A stretch of 9,110 nt of DNA from a bacterium. Its GTDB lineage: Bacteria; Arandabacterota; Arandabacteria; Arandabacterales; JALGWA01. The notes beneath the pieces are model-generated. The model did not search any database and was not told the DNA's origin. It saw nothing but the letters and a program-made list of their open reading frames with translations. This document shows, piece by piece, positions 5,884 through 9,110 of this stretch (position 1 is its first letter; each line of letters begins with the position of its first letter). Location: contig JALGWA010000028.1 of NCBI GenBank assembly GCA_025774425.1, positions 1 through 9,110 of the forward strand, given 5' to 3'. The position numbers were made by a program, and so were the translations under genes.

Positions 5884-7308
5884 GTGAGTGAGAACAAGCC
5901 CGGGAGAAAGGGTTCCGAGCCGCGACAGGAGATGCCGCGGCAGGACCCGATGGTGAGGCGCACCAATTTCGATGAAGTCGCGCTCGGCTATTCGGCCGAA
6001 CAGGCGGTGGCCGAGGCGCAGCGGTGTCTGAGGTGCAAGAAGCCCTTCTGCGTCAGCGGCTGTCCGGTGGAGATCGACATTCCCGGCTTCGTGACGGCCA
6101 TCGCCGAGGGTGATTTCGACGGGGCGGCACGCAAGCTGAAGGAGAAGAACGCGCTGCCCGCCGTCTGCGGCCGTGTGTGTCCCCAGGAAGACCAGTGCGA
6201 GAAGTACTGCGTCCTCGGGAAGAAGTGGGAACCGCTCGCCATCGGCAGGCTGGAGCGGTTCGCGGCCGACTGGGAGGCCAAGCAGGGCAGGATGAGCGTC
6301 CCGGAGACGGCGCCGCCGACGGGCAGGAAAGTCGGTGTAGTCGGCTCGGGCCCGGCCGGCCTGACTGTGGCGGCCGACCTCGCGCTGCTGGGTCATGAGG
6401 TCACGATCTTCGAGGCGTTGCACGCGCCGGGCGGCGTGCTCGTTTACGGCATCCCCGAGTTCAGGCTCCCCAAGAGCATCGTCGCAAGGGAGGTCGAGTT
6501 CATCGAGAAGCTCGGAGTCAAGGTCGAAGTCGACTTCGTGGTCGGAGCGACGAGGACGATCGGCGAGCTGATGAACGAGGAGGGGTACGACGCCATATTC
6601 ATAGGAACCGGGGCGGGCCTGCCGTACTTCATGAATATCCCCGGCGAGAACCTCAACGGCGTCTACTCGGCCAACGAGTTCCTGACACGCTCCAACCTGA
6701 TGAAAGCCTTCCGATTTCCCGAGTACGACACGCCGGTCAAGGTCGGCAAGACTGTGGCCGTGGTAGGCGGCGGAAACGTCGCCATGGACTCGGTCAGGAC
6801 CGCGATGCGGCTCGGGGCCGAGAACGTCTACTGCGTTTACAGAAGGTCGCGGGCCGAGATGCCCGCCAGGGAAGAGGAGATCGAGAACGCCCTCGAAGAA
6901 GGCATGATTCTCAAGGAGCTGCACAACCCGGTGCGCATCATCGATGACGGCAACGGTTGGGTGAAGCAGATCGAGTGCATCAAGATGAAGCTCGGAGAGC
7001 CCGACGCCAGCGGCCGCAGGCGTCCCGTGCCCATCGAGGGCTCGGAGTTCACCATAGACGTCGACGTCGTCGTCATAGCAATCGGGCAGGGTCCCAACCC
7101 CTTGGTGCCGTCGACCACCGAGGGTCTCGAGACCAACAAGTGGGGCAATATCATGGCCGACGCGGAAACCGGCCTGACGAGCCTGGAGGGCGTTTACGCC
7201 GGCGGGGATATCGTAACCGGTGCGGCGACGGTCATCCTGGCGATGGGGGCGGGGAGAAAGGCGGCGAGAGCCATACACGAGTATCTGATGTCCAAGGGTC
7301 AGGCTTGA
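5884..7308 (+). CDS. nfnB: NADH-dependent ferredoxin:NADP+ oxidoreductase subunit beta (NfnB, GltA-type glutamate synthase small-chain homologue)
   Basis: NfnB carries the bifurcating FAD, two [4Fe-4S] clusters and the NADPH site. With NfnA it couples NADH + 2 reduced ferredoxin to 2 NADPH, reversibly. The 474-residue protein has eight N-terminal Cys: C48, C51, C56, C60 (CLRCKKPFCVSGCP) and C95, C99, C105, C109 (CGRVCPQEDQCEKYC). A FAD Rossmann motif VGSGPAGL (about 153-160) and a nucleotide motif VVGGGNVAMD (about 293-302) follow, then GQGPNP and the C-terminal FAD contact VYAGGDIVTGAATVI. Start: GTG 5884 with AGGGGAG at 5871-5877 spaced 6 bases; the 42-base gap after nfnA holds no obvious hairpin. 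Sequence alone cannot separate it from other GltD-like proteins, but adjacency to nfnA makes Nfn most likely. No glutamate synthase large subunit is in the window. Confidence 0.9.
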   Translation: MSENKPGRKGSEPRQEMPRQDPMVRRTNFDEVALGYSAEQAVAEAQRCLRCKKPFCVSGCPVEIDIPGFVTAIAEGDFDGAARKLKEKNALPAVCGRVCPQEDQCEKYCVLGKKWEPLAIGRLERFAADWEAKQGRMSVPETAPPTGRKVGVVGSGPAGLTVAADLALLGHEVTIFEALHAPGGVLVYGIPEFRLPKSIVAREVEFIEKLGVKVEVDFVVGATRTIGELMNEEGYDAIFIGTGAGLPYFMNIPGENLNGVYSANEFLTRSNLMKAFRFPEYDTPVKVGKTVAVVGGGNVAMDSVRTAMRLGAENVYCVYRRSRAEMPAREEEIENALEEGMILKELHNPVRIIDDGNGWVKQIECIKMKLGEPDASGRRRPVPIEGSEFTIDVDVVVIAIGQGPNPLVPSTTEGLETNKWGNIMADAETGLTSLEGVYAGGDIVTGAATVILAMGAGRKAARAIHEYLMSKGQA

Positions 7309-7333
7309 CACCGGACGGGTCGACAATTAACAT
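7305..7333 (+). promoter_or_regulatory. Possible internal promoter for yceD-rpmF-plsX
   Basis: A perfect TTGACA at 7305-7310, overlapping the nfnB stop codon, is followed by 17 bases and TAACAT at 7328-7333 (4 of 6). Transcription would start near 7340, only a few bases before the yceD GTG at 7347, so such a transcript would be nearly leaderless for yceD but normal for rpmF and plsX. It would let ribosome and lipid genes be expressed apart from the energy genes. Confidence 0.4.
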
Positions 7334-7346
7334 ATCGGAGCAGCCG

Positions 7347-7862
7347 GTGATAAGAATCGACCTCGATCGCATACCTGAAGGATCGTCGCATATAGAACTT
7401 CTCGAGCAGGCCGGCGATCTCGAGATAGGCGAAGACAGCGGAATCGCCGCATTCGAGTCGCCGGTGGCCCTCGAGCTGGACATAACGCGGTCCGCGGGCG
7501 AGATCGTCCTCAGGGGAACGGCGGGCGTGGATGTGACTCTCGACTGCGCGAGATGCCTCAAGCAGTTCAGGGTCAGGCTCGAGGCGGGCCTCGACATACT
7601 GTGCATCCTCGGCCGGGTGGCTCCGGACGGCGCGGAGGGGTGCCGCGAAGGAGTGATCGAGATTCCGGCGAACTCGAGATTCATCGACATATCCGGAGAA
7701 GTCAGGAGCGAGCTCATGATCGGCGTACCCGTCAAGCCGCTGTGCAGCGACGCCTGCAAGGGGCTGTGTCCCGTCTGCGGGGCGGACCTCAACGAGGCGA
7801 GGTGCTCGTGCGAGACCGAGCGGCATGACGGCAGGTGGGATGCTCTGAACAAGCTTAAGTGA
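7347..7862 (+). CDS. yceD: DUF177 / YceD family protein (23S rRNA accumulation protein)
   Basis: YceD proteins are encoded next to rpmF in most bacteria and are needed for normal 23S rRNA levels in E. coli and plants; the biochemical activity is unclear. The 171-residue product has the family Cys pattern: DCARCLKQF (C67, C70) in the middle, and C133, C137, C141, C144 in CSDACKGLCPVCGADLNEARC, then C153 and C155, which look metal-binding, and the ending GRWDALNKLK. Start: GTG 7347 has GGAG at 7337-7340 spaced 6 bases; the in-frame TTG at 7305 would add 14 residues and overlap nfnB. It is followed after 36 bases by rpmF, the conserved arrangement, which supports the assignment more than overall similarity does. 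The N-terminal half is divergent, as is usual for this family. Confidence 0.87.
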   Translation: MIRIDLDRIPEGSSHIELLEQAGDLEIGEDSGIAAFESPVALELDITRSAGEIVLRGTAGVDVTLDCARCLKQFRVRLEAGLDILCILGRVAPDGAEGCREGVIEIPANSRFIDISGEVRSELMIGVPVKPLCSDACKGLCPVCGADLNEARCSCETERHDGRWDALNKLK

Positions 7863-7898
7863 CGGGCTTAATCTGCTGATATTCAAGGAGATAGCTTA

Positions 7899-8075
7899 AT
7901 GCCAGTACCGAAGAGAAAGGTCTCCAAGACGAGGAAGAGAAAGCGGCGCACGCATTGGAAGCTGGAGTCGCCAGGACTCTCGATCTGCCCGAACTGCAAT
8001 GAGCCGATGGTGCCTCACCGGGCGTGTCCACACTGCGGCTACTACAAGGGACGCAAGGTCCTCGACACCGAGTAG
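7899..8075 (+). CDS. rpmF: 50S ribosomal protein L32 (bL32), zinc-ribbon form
   Basis: bL32 is a small protein of the large ribosomal subunit. The 58-residue product begins MPVPKRKVSKTRKRKRRTHW, the strongly basic N-terminal tail typical of L32, and has a Cys4 zinc ribbon, C30-x2-C33 and C43-x2-C46 (CPNCNEPMVPHRACPHCGYYKGR). All four Cys are present, so this is the zinc-requiring form rather than a Cys-free paralogue. Start: ATG 7899 has AAGGAG at 7885-7890, spaced 8 bases. It ends TAG at 8073-8075. It lies between yceD and plsX, the order found in very many bacteria. Nothing is unusual. Confidence 0.97.
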   Translation: MPVPKRKVSKTRKRKRRTHWKLESPGLSICPNCNEPMVPHRACPHCGYYKGRKVLDTE

Positions 8076-8097
8076 GTTCTCTGCTGTAACCCTGTCC

Positions 8098-8116
8098 GTC
8101 CATGGAAGGAGTGGAC
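8098..8116 (+). promoter_or_regulatory. Small hairpin presenting the plsX ribosome-binding site in its loop
   Basis: GTCCA 8098-8102 pairs with TGGAC 8112-8116 around a 9-base loop, TGGAAGGAG, that contains the AAGGAG of plsX. A five-pair stem is weak, and the loop leaves the site accessible, so any effect on translation is speculative. Confidence 0.25.
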
Positions 8117-8119
8117 GAT

Positions 8120-9110
8120 ATGAGGATTGCAGTTGACAGCATGGGAGGTGACAGGGCGCCTGTCGTGGTTGTCGAGGGAGCGGTTTCGGCGCTCAGGGAG
8201 ACGGGCGACGACCTCGAGGTGATCCTCGTCGGCAGGGAAGCCGATGTGCGGAGCGCACTCGGTTCCGCTCAAGATCTTTCCGGGCGTCTGCGGATAGTGG
8301 ATGCCCCCGACGTGGTCGCCATGGACGAGCCGCCGGCGGCCACGCTGAGAAAGAAGAAGCAATCCTCGATCGCCGTCGGGCTGCGCATGCAGAAGGAGGG
8401 CGCGGCCGACGGTTTCATAAGCGCCGGCAACACGGGCGCGGTGGCTGCGAACGCGATCTTCATCCTCGGCCGCATAGAGGGGGTGTCCAGGCCGGCCATA
8501 GCGACCTTCGCCCCGACCAGAAGGGGTCCGTGCATCATTCTCGATGTCGGCGCCAATGTCGAGAACAGGCCGCTGCACCTTCTCCAGTTCGGAGTGATGG
8601 GCTCGTGCTACGCCCAGGTCGCTCTCCGGAAGCGGGAGCCGCGGGTCGGCCTCCTCAACGTCGGAGAGGAGAGGTCCAAAGGCGGCGATCTTCTCACCGA
8701 GGCCTACGACCTGCTCGAGGCCGCCGGGCTCAACTTCATCGGCAACGTCGAGGGCAGGGACATATTCCGGGGTGACGTCGATGTCGTGGTATGCGACGGC
8801 TTCGTAGGCAACGTGATCTTGAAGTTCACGGAGAGCGTGGTCGACATGTTCTACGCGGTGATGAAGGAGGAGCTGACCAGGAACGTCCGGGCCAAGCTCG
8901 GCGCTGCTATGTTGAAACCGGCTTTCAGGAAGCTCCGGGCGACTTTCGACTACGCCGAGTACGGGGGCGCGCCCCTGCTCGGCGTGGACGGGGCCTGCAT
9001 GATATGTCACGGGAGCTCGTCCGCGGTGGCGATCAAGAACGCGATTCTTGCCACGAGGCGGTTCATTAAGTATGATGTCAATTCGGCGATAGTGGAGAGG
9101 CTGGGACGAC
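8120..9110 (+). CDS. plsX: Phosphate acyltransferase PlsX, 3' end cut by the window
   Basis: PlsX converts acyl-ACP and phosphate to acyl-phosphate, the donor for PlsY in phosphatidic acid synthesis; it is a peripheral membrane protein. The frame is open from ATG 8120 to the last base, 330 residues, and relatives are about 330-350, so only a short tail should be missing. Signatures: AVDSMGGDRAP at the N-terminus, LRKKKQSSI, GFISAGNTGAV, ILDVGANVENRPLHLLQF, GLLNVGEERSKGG, NFIGNVEGRDIF, VCDGFVGNVILKF and DYAEYGGAPLLGVDG. Start: ATG 8120 with AAGGAG at 8106-8111 spaced 8 bases. The in-frame ATG at 8102 would add six residues but lacks a comparable site. The 44-base gap after rpmF contains a small hairpin with the ribosome-binding site in its loop. 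Fatty acid genes would be expected next but lie outside the window. Confidence 0.95.
   Translation, partial: MRIAVDSMGGDRAPVVVVEGAVSALRETGDDLEVILVGREADVRSALGSAQDLSGRLRIVDAPDVVAMDEPPAATLRKKKQSSIAVGLRMQKEGAADGFISAGNTGAVAANAIFILGRIEGVSRPAIATFAPTRRGPCIILDVGANVENRPLHLLQFGVMGSCYAQVALRKREPRVGLLNVGEERSKGGDLLTEAYDLLEAAGLNFIGNVEGRDIFRGDVDVVVCDGFVGNVILKFTESVVDMFYAVMKEELTRNVRAKLGAAMLKPAFRKLRATFDYAEYGGAPLLGVDGACMICHGSSSAVAIKNAILATRRFIKYDVNSAIVERLGR

Noticed and set aside
5848..7326. Minus-strand open frame of 492 codons opposite nfnB
   Set aside because: A long antisense frame is expected from GC-rich third positions. The product is His/Asp/Arg-rich with no family motif, while the + strand encodes an intact NfnB.
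8042..9010. Minus-strand open frame of 322 codons opposite plsX
   Set aside because: It is antisense to an unambiguous PlsX with all expected motifs.

Overview
The window is a GC-rich bacterial chromosomal segment with every supported gene on the + strand and no sign of mobile elements, CRISPR, tRNA or rRNA. It carries core energy-metabolism and housekeeping genes. Frequent AGG (Arg) and ATA (Ile) codons, a lysine/arginine/threonine repeat histone-like protein and a stand-alone NfnAB pair suggest an anaerobic or facultative fermentative bacterium, perhaps from an uncultured phylum. I cannot place it more precisely from sequence alone.

Layout: (1) 2-1822, the 3' part of sucC and complete sucD, succinyl-CoA synthetase, translationally linked. 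(2) 1823-2470, two gene-poor leaders flanking a very basic 104-residue protein built of 19 pentapeptide units. Its gene has a good sigma-70-type promoter with A-tracts upstream, a bulged leader hairpin containing a DNA dyad, and a GC-rich hairpin downstream. (3) 2471-5841, ndk, a 3-hydroxyacyl-CoA dehydrogenase gene, ackA and nfnA, packed with gaps or overlaps of a few bases to 38 bases. (4) 5884-7308, nfnB. (5) 7347-9110, yceD (DUF177), rpmF and plsX, the last cut by the window end. No terminator-like hairpin is evident from ndk to plsX, so this looks like one long operon, with a possible internal promoter at the end of nfnB.

How the genes could work together (inference): SucCD and AckA make nucleoside triphosphate from acyl-CoA or acyl-phosphate. 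Ndk balances GTP and ATP. The hydroxyacyl-CoA dehydrogenase handles the NAD(H) step of a C4 or beta-oxidation-type pathway. NfnAB couples NADH, reduced ferredoxin and NADPH pools. YceD, L32 and PlsX link this to ribosome and phospholipid synthesis. The ackA-yceD-rpmF-plsX order is, from memory, common in clostridia; here nfnAB sits inside it.

No clearly new multi-gene system is visible. The most unusual elements are the repeat histone-like gene with its structured leader, a probable CTG start for ndk, an Asn-poor variant active site in the hydroxyacyl-CoA dehydrogenase, and the nfnAB position.
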